Below are positions 27,143-36,171 of a stretch of 64,000 nucleotides of DNA, one piece after another. The position numbers and the translations under genes were made by a program. The number at the start of each line of letters is the position of its first letter. The first letter of the stretch is position 1. The stretch comes from Salegentibacter sp. Hel_I_6 (GTDB lineage Bacteria; Bacteroidota; Bacteroidia; Flavobacteriales; Flavobacteriaceae). The notes beneath the pieces were generated by a model. It did not search any database, was not told the DNA's origin, and worked only from the letters and a program-made list of their open reading frames with translations. The stretch lies in contig NZ_JQNQ01000001.1 in the NCBI RefSeq assembly GCF_000745315.1, forward strand, positions 248,001 to 312,000, written 5' to 3'.

Positions 27143-28483
27143 ATGTTTGATACAGAGATAAAATCATTAAAATCACTTAACCACTACCTCCTTAAACTGG
27201 TAGAAAGCCGTCTATGGCTTAAAGTAATCATTGCCTTATTTTTAGGTGTTGGATTTGGTCTGCTATTGAGTCCACAAAATGGATGGATTTCTAAAGAAAC
27301 AGCAGATATCGCGGGGAATTGGCTGGCATTGCCCGGTGTACTATTTCTGAAACTGGTTCAAATGATTATGATTCCGTTGATTGTGGCTTCCATCATCACA
27401 GGAATCGCAAGTAATGATAAGGACAGTTTAAAAAAATTAGGTGGTGGTGTTTTACTATATTTTTTGGGCACAACAATAGTTTCGGTTAGCATTGGTACGA
27501 TACTATCCCAAATTTTTAGACCGGGTCGTTTTCTTCATCAACAAGCACTAAAAGAGCATAATGAAATTACGGCAGTTTCAACTGATGAACCCGAGCTTTC
27601 CTTCGGAGTTGAAACGATTCCTGATGCCATCTCAAACCTGCTTCCTGAAAATCCATTGGCATCTATGGTAAGTGGTGAAATGTTAAGTATTGTCATTTTC
27701 ACAATCATTATTGGTGTAGCTGTGCTATCTCTTGAAAATGATTTACTGCGCCCAGTAAAGCTGCTTCTAAGTGCCATTCAGGAAGTCTGTATGACGGTGG
27801 TAAAATGGTCTATGTTATTAGTCCCTATTGCTGTTTTCGGACTTATGGCACAGCTTACCTCTAGTGTTGGTTTAAGTTCTCTTTCCGGTCTCACCTATTA
27901 TGTTGGCGTCGTCCTGCTCGGTCTATTACTTTTGGTAATTTTCTATTTAGGGCTAATTGTGCTTCTTGGAAAAGCAAACCCTATGCATTTCTTAAAAAAA
28001 ATAAGGGACGTTCAATTATTGGCCTTTTCAACCACAAGCTCTGCGGCCGTGATGCCACTTTCCCTTCAAACAGCCGAAGAAAAATTAAAGGTGGACAAGA
28101 CCATTAGCAATTTTATCATTCCCATTGGCGCAACCGTCAATATGGATGGTACTGTACTTTATCAAACGATAACAACCCTTTTTATAGCCCAAGCCTATGG
28201 ACTGGAAATGAGTTTACTCAATATTATTGTGGTCATTGTAACTATCGTTGCTGCTTCAATCGGCACACCTGCCATTCCCGGAGGTGGTGTGGTGATACTC
28301 GCTTCTGTTTTGGGAAGTGTTGGTATCCCAGCCGAAGGCATCATCATTATTATTGGTGTAGAAAGATTGTTGGGAATGTTCAGGACTGCTGTAAACGTAA
28401 CGGGTGACCTTACAGCTTGTATGGTTTTTAATAGGTTGTATGGTATAAAAAACATTGAAATTCTTAAAAAAGAAGCTTTATAA
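27143..28483 (+). CDS. Dicarboxylate/amino acid:cation symporter (DAACS family)
   Basis: 446 residues, about eight membrane helices with re-entrant loops. Diagnostic segments: AFSTTSSAAVMPLSL (Ser-rich loop), PIGATVNMDGTVLYQ, and GTPAIPGGGVVIL. These are typical of GltP/DctA-like symporters for glutamate, aspartate or C4-dicarboxylates. It lies inside the sugar-phosphate operon (9 bases after the aldolase, 2 before phosphofructokinase), which suggests carbon supply. Confidence 0.92.
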   Translation: MFDTEIKSLKSLNHYLLKLVESRLWLKVIIALFLGVGFGLLLSPQNGWISKETADIAGNWLALPGVLFLKLVQMIMIPLIVASIITGIASNDKDSLKKLGGGVLLYFLGTTIVSVSIGTILSQIFRPGRFLHQQALKEHNEITAVSTDEPELSFGVETIPDAISNLLPENPLASMVSGEMLSIVIFTIIIGVAVLSLENDLLRPVKLLLSAIQEVCMTVVKWSMLLVPIAVFGLMAQLTSSVGLSSLSGLTYYVGVVLLGLLLLVIFYLGLIVLLGKANPMHFLKKIRDVQLLAFSTTSSAAVMPLSLQTAEEKLKVDKTISNFIIPIGATVNMDGTVLYQTITTLFIAQAYGLEMSLLNIIVVIVTIVAASIGTPAIPGGGVVILASVLGSVGIPAEGIIIIIGVERLLGMFRTAVNVTGDLTACMVFNRLYGIKNIEILKKEAL

Positions 28484-28485
28484 CT

Positions 28486-29457
28486 ATGGATAGTACTATA
28501 AAACATATAGGTGTATTTACCTCTGGAGGTGATAGTCCAGGGATGAATGCAGCCTTGTACGCCATTACAAAAACGGCTGAAGTAAATGGTATAAACGTAA
28601 GCGGCTTTCGAAAAGGATATGAAGGATTGATAGACGGTGACTTGGTTCAATTAAAATCGCACGAATTACAAAAACTGACCCAAAAGGGTGGCACTATCCT
28701 TAAGACAGCCCGAAGCAAACGTTTTCTCGAACTGGAAGGTCGAAAAAAAGCCTTGCAAACTCTAAATGTAAACAAAATAGACGCTTTAATTGCCATTGGT
28801 GGTGATGGTACATTTAAAGGATTACTTGCTTTTTCAGAGATATGCGATATCCCATTCATAGGGATTCCCGGAACTATTGACAACGATATTTCGGGTACGG
28901 ATTACACCCTTGGTTTCGATTCCGCAGTTAACACAGCCATTGAAAGCATTGATAAAATAAGGGATACTGCCGAATCTCACAATCGGGTATTTATCGTGGA
29001 AGTAATGGGTAGAGATTCTGGCTATATCGGCATTCATTCAGGATTGATGGTTGGCGCTGATGCCATACTCATCCCAGAGAGCGATACCGACTTTATTAAC
29101 CTTTTGGATAAGGTAAAACATTACGATAGCGACGATGCTTTTCTAATCGTAGTTTCTGAAGGTGACGAAATTGGTGCCGAACTTGTTTCTTCAAAAATAA
29201 AGGAAGTCAATCCCAATGTCGATTTACGCATAACGAAGCTTGGCCACGTGCAACGAGGTGGAAACCCATCTGCTTTAGATAGAATGCTTGGTATTAGGCT
29301 TGGAGTGGCAGCAATAGATGCACTTTTGCAAGGGAAAAACAACGTAATGGTAGGGATTTTAAACAATCAATTGCACTTAACACCTTTTGAAGAGGTGGTT
29401 AAACAACATAAAATAAATGATGAGCTACAGGATCTTTTGAAACTATTTAGCTCATAA
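28486..29457 (+). CDS. pfkA: ATP-dependent 6-phosphofructokinase
   Basis: 323 residues, the size of bacterial PfkA. GGDSPGMNA at about 14-22, GGDGT at about 105-109 and PGTIDND at about 128-134, with MGRDSGYIG and HVQRGGNPSALDR. The Gly after GGD marks ATP dependence rather than pyrophosphate use. With the aldolase and GAPDH it completes a stretch from fructose-6-phosphate to 1,3-bisphosphoglycerate. It starts 2 bases after the symporter stop. Confidence 0.93.
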   Translation: MDSTIKHIGVFTSGGDSPGMNAALYAITKTAEVNGINVSGFRKGYEGLIDGDLVQLKSHELQKLTQKGGTILKTARSKRFLELEGRKKALQTLNVNKIDALIAIGGDGTFKGLLAFSEICDIPFIGIPGTIDNDISGTDYTLGFDSAVNTAIESIDKIRDTAESHNRVFIVEVMGRDSGYIGIHSGLMVGADAILIPESDTDFINLLDKVKHYDSDDAFLIVVSEGDEIGAELVSSKIKEVNPNVDLRITKLGHVQRGGNPSALDRMLGIRLGVAAIDALLQGKNNVMVGILNNQLHLTPFEEVVKQHKINDELQDLLKLFSS

Positions 29458-29467
29458 AACAAGAAAA

Positions 29468-29818
29468 ATGAAAAAGTATAAAGAAGAAAGGCCTTGGGGA
29501 AACTTTGAACGCTTTACCCATAATGAGGTAAGCACCGTAAAGATACTCACGGTTATTCCAAACGAAGAACTAAGCCTCCAGTTTCACCACAACAGGGAAG
29601 AATTCTGGAGGGTACTGGAAGGAATGGGAAGTTTCGTAATAGGCGACAAAACAACAGTGGGCCAAAAAGGAGACGAATTTTTTATTCCAAAAGAAACCGT
29701 ACATCAAATAAAAACATCAGATTCTTCGGTAAGCATCCTTGAAATAGCCTTTGGCAATTTTGATGAAAACGATATTGTTAGACTGGAGGATAAATACAAC
29801 AGGGAAGACCCAAAATAA
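29468..29818 (+). CDS. Cupin, stand-alone C-terminal domain of type II mannose-6-phosphate isomerase
   Basis: 116 residues. A single cupin with RPWGNFERF at the start, LQFHHNREEFWRVLEG and DEFFIPKETVHQI. This is the domain that in larger ManC/AlgA proteins forms the phosphomannose isomerase part, here on its own. It would convert fructose-6-phosphate and mannose-6-phosphate, linking phosphofructokinase with the mannose genes GH130 and GT4 that follow. Confidence 0.85.
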   Translation: MKKYKEERPWGNFERFTHNEVSTVKILTVIPNEELSLQFHHNREEFWRVLEGMGSFVIGDKTTVGQKGDEFFIPKETVHQIKTSDSSVSILEIAFGNFDENDIVRLEDKYNREDPK

Positions 29819-29827
29819 TACAGAGAC

Positions 29828-30910
29828 ATGGAACATACAATTCAGATTAATACAGAAGTACCCATAGAAAAATTAGGGATCCTACTTAGTCCCACTAAAT
29901 TGGAATTTGAAAATAACGGCGTGCTCAATCCTGGAATATTTCAAGAGGGTGAAGAGGTGCATATCTTTTACCGTGCGGTGGAAGATGGCAATTACTCTAC
30001 CATTGGATATGCCAAAACCAATGAGCATTTAGATCTCATAGAAAGGAAATCAAGCCCGTTAATAACTCGTGATTTTGATTATGAAAAACATGGTGTGGAA
30101 GATGCTCGTATTGTTAAAATTGAAGATACCTATTATTTAACTTATACAGCTTATGACGGGTTCAATGCCATGGGTGCTTTGGCTACCTCCAAAGACATGA
30201 GACATTTCGATAAAAAAGGGATTATTACTCCAAAATTGAATTACAAGGAATATAAATACCATCTTGAATGTTGTAGTCAGGAAAAGTTAAACCCAAAATA
30301 CTATCACTATTACAACCTTTTTGCTAGCATAGGTTTAGCAGATGAAAAACATAGATTTTTACGGGACAAGGATATTGTACTCTTCCCAAAAAAAATCAAC
30401 GGGAAATTCGTCATGCTCCACCGTATATGGCCGGGAATACAAATAGTACAATTTGAAAAATGGGAAGACCTTACCAAAGAATTTTGGATAAATCATATAA
30501 GGAACCTCACCGATCATATCCTTATGGATCCGTTCTTCGATTTTGAAGTGAATTATCTGGGTGCGGGAGGCGCACCCATAGAAACAGAAGATGGTTGGCT
30601 GATAATATACCACGGGGTTTGTGAAACCAACATCGGAAAAACGTATCACGCGGCAGCTGCGCTATTGGATATTGAAGACCCTACAAAAGTAATCGGGAGG
30701 TTGCCTTATCCCTTGTTTTCCCCTTCAGAAAAATGGGAATTAGAAGGAGTGGTGAACCACGTGGTATTCCCTACGGGAACCTCATTGTTTGATGATGATC
30801 TCTATATCTATTATGGGGCAGCAGATAAACATATTGCTGTGGCCAAACTAAGCCTCAAACAATTATTGGGTGAGCTAAAAAAACATCCTTCACAGAAAAA
30901 CACACCATAG
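29828..30910 (+). CDS. GH130 mannoside phosphorylase or mannosidase
   Basis: 360 residues, the normal size. GH130 features: NPGIF near 36-40, VHIFYRAVEDG, GVEDARIVKI (containing the catalytic Asp) and GGAPIETEDGWLIIYHGV. The family cleaves mannosides with phosphate to give mannose-1-phosphate, or hydrolyses them. The linkage (beta-1,2 or beta-1,4) cannot be told from these motifs. Neighbours are the isomerase-like cupin (9 bases upstream) and a glycosyltransferase downstream, pointing to making and recycling of a mannose polymer. Confidence 0.9.
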   Translation: MEHTIQINTEVPIEKLGILLSPTKLEFENNGVLNPGIFQEGEEVHIFYRAVEDGNYSTIGYAKTNEHLDLIERKSSPLITRDFDYEKHGVEDARIVKIEDTYYLTYTAYDGFNAMGALATSKDMRHFDKKGIITPKLNYKEYKYHLECCSQEKLNPKYYHYYNLFASIGLADEKHRFLRDKDIVLFPKKINGKFVMLHRIWPGIQIVQFEKWEDLTKEFWINHIRNLTDHILMDPFFDFEVNYLGAGGAPIETEDGWLIIYHGVCETNIGKTYHAAAALLDIEDPTKVIGRLPYPLFSPSEKWELEGVVNHVVFPTGTSLFDDDLYIYYGAADKHIAVAKLSLKQLLGELKKHPSQKNTP

Positions 30911-30994
30911 TAGATAGCTGATAACGATTAATGTAATAACGAAATTAAAGTAACAAAATAGGTAACAGGAAACTATTGCACAAAAATCAAAATT

Positions 30995-33331
30995 ATGGAC
31001 ACAACCCTAAAAATGATACTCATTTCTTCCTTTCCTCCCAGGGAGTGTGGTATTGCTACATTTTCACAAGACCTTGTCAACGCCGTGAAGAATATTTATG
31101 GCTGTACACTGCCTGTGGAAGTATATGCTTTGGAAAACGATCCGGAAAGATGTAAGGATAAAGATGATGTTACAGATACATTGCACAGCCCCACTCTAAC
31201 CGATTACAGGAAAATCGCCGATGCCATAAACGAACGTACAGATGTGGGGATGGTATGCATTCAGCACGAGTTTGGTCTTTTTGGAGGAGACTATGGGGAG
31301 CATATTTTATCGTTCATGCTGGCCGTAAATAAACCCATAGTAACGGTTTTCCACACGGTATTGCCCAACGCGGACAGCAGGAGAAAAAGTATTGTAGCGG
31401 CTATCAACGATTTTTCTGAAAGATTAATTGTTCTTACCCATAATTCCCGTAAAATATTAATGAACGAATATGGTATTGCTTCCAAAAAAATTGAAGTGAT
31501 TCCCCACGGTACACACATTGTTTTATGGAAAGAAAAAGGAACGCTAAAGAAGAAATATGATTTTACGCAAAACATAATCTTATCTTCCTTCGGGCTTCTT
31601 AGCGAAAATAAAAGTATTGAAACCGTGCTATATGCATTACCCAAAATTGTGCAAAAACATCCTAATGTATTGTTTTTGGTTTTAGGGAAAACACACCCTG
31701 AGGTTTTTAAAAGAGAAGGGGAAAAATACCGGGAAAGATTGGTTACCATTATTGATAAATTGAATCTAAAAGACCATGTAAGGTTTATCAATAAATACCT
31801 AGCACTTGAAAAAGTGCTCGAATACCTGAACCTTTCGGACATATACTTATTTTCTTCCAAAGATCCACATCAAGCGGTAAGCGGGACCTTTGTATATGCA
31901 ATGAGTACAGGCTGTCCTGTGGTCTCCACCCCTATTCCCCACGCAAATGAATTGATAGATGATTCCAACGGGATACTGCTGAATGATTTCAACGATCCCG
32001 CACAATTCCAAAAAGCCATTCTCTATTTAATAGAAAATAAAGAGGAAAGGATAAAGATGGGCAAAAGCGCATTTTCTAAACTGCGCGCCACCAGCTGGCA
32101 AAATGTGGCCATTGGCTACGGCAGGGTGTTTTGGGAAATAACCAATAAAGATAAAGATCTATGTTATCAACTTCCCCCTGTAAAAGCCGCGCATATCGAA
32201 GAGCTCACTACCAATTTCGGAATGCTTCAATTCTCGCACTTTGATACACCCGATCCTTGTTCCGGCTATACTTTAGATGACAATGCCAGGGCATTGATTG
32301 CGATGACAATGTACTATGAGAGATATAACAATCCCGATACCTTAAAGCTGGTAACCCGGTATTTGGAGTTTATGGAATTTGTTCAACAAGAAAATGGATG
32401 GTTTCAAAACTATGTGGATTTTAACGGTAAAATAACTGCACAGAACAAAGAAGTTAATCTGGAAGATGCTAATGGCCGAGCCTTATGGAGCCTGGGATAT
32501 GTGGTATCAAACAACCAATTGCTACCTGAGGCTGTTACTGAAAAGGCTAAAAAGTGTCTCGAAAAAGCATTGCCAAACGTTGCCAACTTTACTTCGCCCA
32601 GGGCTATCAGTTTTACTTTAAAAGGACTTTACTACTATCACACCACTTCTAATACCAGTATTGAAATATTGACGGAGAAATTAGTGAATAAATTAATGCG
32701 ATATTATGAGCTTACTTCAGACCAAGACTGGAAGTGGTATGAAGATTACCTCACCTATGCCAATAGTGTCTTACCGGAAGCTATGATGTATGCCTATTTA
32801 ATTTTAGGGAACAAAAAATATAAAGAAATAGCAGAAGTGACTTTTGATTTCCTGTTGTCCCAATATTTTATGAAAGGTGAAATCCAGGTAATTTCTAATA
32901 AGGGATGGTTTCACAAACGCAATCAACGCACTTTTTTTGGAGAACAACCCATAGAAGTAGCCTACACCATTTTTAGTCTGGAGTTGTTTTTTAAAGTAAC
33001 ACAAAAAAGCAAGTACAAAGAACAATTGCAAATTGCCTTTAGTTGGTTTCTGGGCAACAACCATCTTAACCAAATTATGTATAACCCGGTAAATGGGGCC
33101 TGTTATGACGGGCTGGAAAAGAACCACATCAATATTAATCAAGGAGCGGAATCTTCCATTTGTTATTTTATTGCCCGATTGGTTATGGATCACTGGGTAA
33201 CGAAAAGTACAGAACCCTTTCAATTAAAAAAAGGTAAGTTATTTATGTGTGATTGTAATGATGAAAAACAGTGTGAACAACAGGAATATAAAGGAAGAAA
33301 GAAAAATATAAAAATTAAAAATTCGATATAG
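30995..33331 (+). CDS. Two-domain GT4 glycosyltransferase with helical C-terminal half
   Basis: 778 residues. Residues 1-390 are a GT-B fold of family GT4: SSFPPRECGIATFSQDLV at the start, HNSRKILMNEYGI, VIPHGTH, and the donor-binding stretch SSKDPHQAVSGTFVYAMSTGCPVV. Residues about 400-755 are helical with repeated aromatic/Trp units (LDDNARALIAM, NGWFQNYVDF, QPIEVAYTIFSLELF) like an (alpha/alpha)6 glycosidase or epimerase. The tail has a small Cys cluster (CDCNDEKQCEQQ). A transferase that builds a mannose glycan is the best guess, from its GH130 neighbour. I do not know a characterised protein with this full architecture. Confidence 0.82.
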   Translation: MDTTLKMILISSFPPRECGIATFSQDLVNAVKNIYGCTLPVEVYALENDPERCKDKDDVTDTLHSPTLTDYRKIADAINERTDVGMVCIQHEFGLFGGDYGEHILSFMLAVNKPIVTVFHTVLPNADSRRKSIVAAINDFSERLIVLTHNSRKILMNEYGIASKKIEVIPHGTHIVLWKEKGTLKKKYDFTQNIILSSFGLLSENKSIETVLYALPKIVQKHPNVLFLVLGKTHPEVFKREGEKYRERLVTIIDKLNLKDHVRFINKYLALEKVLEYLNLSDIYLFSSKDPHQAVSGTFVYAMSTGCPVVSTPIPHANELIDDSNGILLNDFNDPAQFQKAILYLIENKEERIKMGKSAFSKLRATSWQNVAIGYGRVFWEITNKDKDLCYQLPPVKAAHIEELTTNFGMLQFSHFDTPDPCSGYTLDDNARALIAMTMYYERYNNPDTLKLVTRYLEFMEFVQQENGWFQNYVDFNGKITAQNKEVNLEDANGRALWSLGYVVSNNQLLPEAVTEKAKKCLEKALPNVANFTSPRAISFTLKGLYYYHTTSNTSIEILTEKLVNKLMRYYELTSDQDWKWYEDYLTYANSVLPEAMMYAYLILGNKKYKEIAEVTFDFLLSQYFMKGEIQVISNKGWFHKRNQRTFFGEQPIEVAYTIFSLELFFKVTQKSKYKEQLQIAFSWFLGNNHLNQIMYNPVNGACYDGLEKNHININQGAESSICYFIARLVMDHWVTKSTEPFQLKKGKLFMCDCNDEKQCEQQEYKGRKKNIKIKNSI

Positions 33332-33384
33332 GTGCAAGAAAACCCACACCTAAGAAAGCTCTTATAAACACTTAAATCTTAATT

Positions 33385-34158
33385 ATGGATCGAGTAAAAA
33401 ATAAAATAGCCATTGTCACGGGAGGTGCCTCTGGCCTCGGAAAATCAAGTGCTATTTTGTTAGCACGTGAAGGAGCAAAAATAGTGATAACAGATTTGGA
33501 CGAAGAAAACGGAAATGTAGTAGTTCAACAAATTAAAGATAATGGCGGTAAAGCCATATTCATCAAACAAGATGTATCCAAAGAAAATCAATGGAAAAAG
33601 GTAATCGATACTGCGCTCAAAACATTTGGAAAACTCCATATTCTGGCTAACGCTGCTGGAATAGCAGTTGGTAAAAACGTGGAAGAGATAACGCTTGGAG
33701 ACTGGAAAAAACTTTTAAGCATCAATTTGGATGGCAGTTTCCTAGGCACCCAATACGGCATTAAGGCTATGAAAGAGACCGGGGAAGGTGGTTCAATCAT
33801 TAACTTTTCTTCTATTGAAGGCCTTATTGGCGACCCCAATTTAGCTGCATATAACGCAAGTAAGGGTGGTATAACTTTATTTACCAAGTCTGCTGCACTT
33901 CATTGCGCGAAACAGGGTTATGGCATCCGTGTCAATTCCATTCATCCAGCTTATATATGGACACCAATGGTAGAAAATTTCCTTAAAGCCCAAGGTAATT
34001 TAGAAGAAGGAAAAAAGCAATTGGAAAGTTTGCACCCTGTTGGACATATGGGAGAGCCAGATGATATAGGTTATGGAGTGGTGTATCTGGCTTCGGATGA
34101 ATCTAAATTTATGACAGGTTCTGAATTGGTAATCGACGGTGGTTATACTGCACAATAA
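33385..34158 (+). CDS. SDR-family oxidoreductase
   Basis: 257 residues, classical short-chain dehydrogenase. Cofactor motif TGGASGLGKSSA (about 13-24), NAAG (about 89), catalytic Ser in INFSSIEG and YNASKGG (Tyr-x-x-x-Lys), then YIWTPMV. Asp37-38 near the end of strand 2 (VITDLDEENG) suggests NAD(H). Substrate not readable. It follows the glycosyltransferase by 53 bases. Confidence 0.9.
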   Translation: MDRVKNKIAIVTGGASGLGKSSAILLAREGAKIVITDLDEENGNVVVQQIKDNGGKAIFIKQDVSKENQWKKVIDTALKTFGKLHILANAAGIAVGKNVEEITLGDWKKLLSINLDGSFLGTQYGIKAMKETGEGGSIINFSSIEGLIGDPNLAAYNASKGGITLFTKSAALHCAKQGYGIRVNSIHPAYIWTPMVENFLKAQGNLEEGKKQLESLHPVGHMGEPDDIGYGVVYLASDESKFMTGSELVIDGGYTAQ

Positions 34159-34184
34159 AAGACAAATTTAAAAAACAATAAATT

Positions 34185-35015
34185 ATGAAAAACATACTCG
34201 TACCTACAAATTTTTCCAAAAGCAGCCAGCAGGCTGCACAACTAGGAATAAAACTTGCCCAGACCTTTAAAGCAGAGATCCACTTCCTGCATATGATCCA
34301 AACCCCGATGGACTGGGTAGATCTGGATAAAACCAAAGAAAAAAGATATCCCGAAGTTTTGGGAAGAATAGGCGAGGCAAAAACGGAATTAAGGGAACTG
34401 GAACGGACTGCCGAGAAAAAAGGCCTAAAATGCAGGACTTTTATAGATTACAACCCTGGTCAGAAAAACATCCTCCACCACTCGGGACATTTTGAACATG
34501 ATTTTATCGTGACAGGTAGTAGTGGAAAAAAAGGCTTTTTGGGAGAACTTATGGGCAGCTATACCGACCAAATCGTCAGAAATGCCGACGTACCCGTAAT
34601 CGTGGCCAAGGAAACCGAAGCAAGTTTTCCTTGGCAAAATATCCTTTTTGTTTCCGATTTTCAAGAAGATGTGAGCAGGGCTTTTAAGGAAGTAATCCCA
34701 CTGGTCCAAAAACTGGATGCAAAGCTAAACCTGCTCCGTATCAATACCGAGACTGACTTTAATAGTATTAACGATGGTCGGGCCCCAATAAAAGATTTTT
34801 TAAAAGGTTTCCCTGAACTGGAACAGGCAAAAACCCACGTGTACAATGGCCCGTCGGTGACCGAAGGGGTCAGTCATTTTACAAAACACAACCCGGTGGA
34901 TATTATCGTGATGAGTACGCATGGAAAAACCGGTTTCCTAAGCCTTTTTTCCAAAAGTGTCGCAGAGGGCGTTGTACAAAAATTTGACCTGCCGGTAATG
35001 ACTATTAAGGTATAA
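34185..35015 (+). CDS. Universal stress protein, tandem two-domain type
   Basis: 276 residues, two USP folds. The first has the complete nucleotide motif TGSSGKKGFLGELMGSYT; in the second the same region reads MSTHGKTGFLSLFSKSVAE and lacks the Gly pattern, so only domain 1 probably binds ATP. It begins the dense run to 39979 (next gene starts 2 bases after its stop). Confidence 0.92.
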   Translation: MKNILVPTNFSKSSQQAAQLGIKLAQTFKAEIHFLHMIQTPMDWVDLDKTKEKRYPEVLGRIGEAKTELRELERTAEKKGLKCRTFIDYNPGQKNILHHSGHFEHDFIVTGSSGKKGFLGELMGSYTDQIVRNADVPVIVAKETEASFPWQNILFVSDFQEDVSRAFKEVIPLVQKLDAKLNLLRINTETDFNSINDGRAPIKDFLKGFPELEQAKTHVYNGPSVTEGVSHFTKHNPVDIIVMSTHGKTGFLSLFSKSVAEGVVQKFDLPVMTIKV

Positions 35016-35017
35016 CG

Positions 35018-35860
35018 ATGAATAAACCACTCTTAATAAAAAAAAATTCCGGCGAGTACGAAGCTTTTGATATAAACAAACTCATCAACTCCCTACGTCG
35101 CTCACGGGCAGATGAGGATATTATTCAGGATATAGCCCGGAAAGTACAAGAGCAGATTGAAGAAGGAATGACAACCAAAAAAATCTATCAGTTGGCTTTC
35201 AAGATGCTAAAACGAAAATCTAGGGTAAGTGCCTCAAAGTACAAGCTCAAAAAAGCTTTAATGGAACTAGGTCCAACCGGTTTTCCATTTGAAAAGTTAG
35301 TAGGCAAACTATTGGCACACGAAGGATTTTCAACACAGGTTGGTGTCATAGTTCAAGGCAATTGCGTTCAGCACGAAGTGGATGTGATAGCGCAAAAAGG
35401 AAATAAACATTATATGATTGAATGTAAATACCATAGTGACCAAGGCAGGTTTTGCAATGTAAAAATCCCATTATATATCCATTCACGGTTTTTGGACGTG
35501 GAAAAGCAATGGAAACACCAAAAAGGTCACGAGGCTAAACTTCATAAAGGCGGGGTTTACACCAATACGCGTTTCACAACCGATGCCATTCAGTACGGGA
35601 AATGTGTTGGAATGCTTATGACCAGTTGGGATTATCCAAGAGGAAATGGTCTCAAGGACAGAATAGATAAATCGGGGCTACATCCCTTAACCGCTTTAAC
35701 AACACTTACCAAAGCTGAAAAAACAAAATTATTGGATCAAGGCATCATACTCTGCAAGGAGCTACACGAAAATCCAGACTTTTTGGAACAAATGGGTATC
35801 AGTAAGCTAAGGCAAAATAAGATACTCGAAGATTCAAGAGAATTATGTAGATCCCATTAA
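35018..35860 (+). CDS. ATP-cone fused to a PD-(D/E)xK nuclease domain (Mrr-like)
   Basis: 280 residues. Residues about 4-85 form an ATP-cone: IKKNSGEYEAFDINKLINSL, then a series of helices. ATP-cones sense ATP/dATP in ribonucleotide reductase and NrdR. Residues about 90-215 form a restriction-type nuclease, with HEVDVIAQKGN and MIECKYH giving the D122...E135-x-K137 active site, preceded by FEKLVGKLLAHEGF. I see the nuclease triad directly; the target is unknown. The fusion suggests that nuclease action is tuned to nucleotide levels. It starts 2 bases after the USP gene and stands before a beta-CASP nuclease gene. Confidence 0.9.
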   Translation: MNKPLLIKKNSGEYEAFDINKLINSLRRSRADEDIIQDIARKVQEQIEEGMTTKKIYQLAFKMLKRKSRVSASKYKLKKALMELGPTGFPFEKLVGKLLAHEGFSTQVGVIVQGNCVQHEVDVIAQKGNKHYMIECKYHSDQGRFCNVKIPLYIHSRFLDVEKQWKHQKGHEAKLHKGGVYTNTRFTTDAIQYGKCVGMLMTSWDYPRGNGLKDRIDKSGLHPLTALTTLTKAEKTKLLDQGIILCKELHENPDFLEQMGISKLRQNKILEDSRELCRSH

Positions 35861-35901
35861 TTCAAATAATGAATAATTACTAATTTTTAAAAATAATACA
35901 A

Positions 35902-36156
35902 ATGAAAACTGAAGAATTGCAAAAACAGGGCAACATAGATTTAGAACCATTTTACCAGGCATTGGAAGATGACTCAAAACTACTTGAAGAAGCCCTTGAG
36001 ATATTATTGGAAATGGTTCACTTTGAACCTAAATCAGTAAAGAAATTGGCTCTTTTTATTAAAGAGGATTCTCGTAATCTATATAAAGAAATAGTGGAAT
36101 TGAGCAAATCAAAACAAGATAAAGGAAATACACCTTCCTGCTGTGGTGGACTCTAA
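35902..36156 (+). CDS. Small unknown protein with CCGG end
   Basis: 84 residues, mainly helical (LEPFYQALEDDSKLLEEALEI), with no membrane segment, ending in SCCGGL. It stands between the ATP-cone nuclease and the beta-CASP gene. The terminal Cys pair could bind metal or be modified. Not recognised. It may be a partner of either nuclease. Confidence 0.65.
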   Translation: MKTEELQKQGNIDLEPFYQALEDDSKLLEEALEILLEMVHFEPKSVKKLALFIKEDSRNLYKEIVELSKSKQDKGNTPSCCGGL

Positions 36157-36171
36157 ATAAATACTATAACG

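Noticed and set aside
35018..35860. Ordinary restriction-modification system
   Set aside because: No methyltransferase or specificity gene is nearby, and the ATP-cone is not part of classical Mrr.
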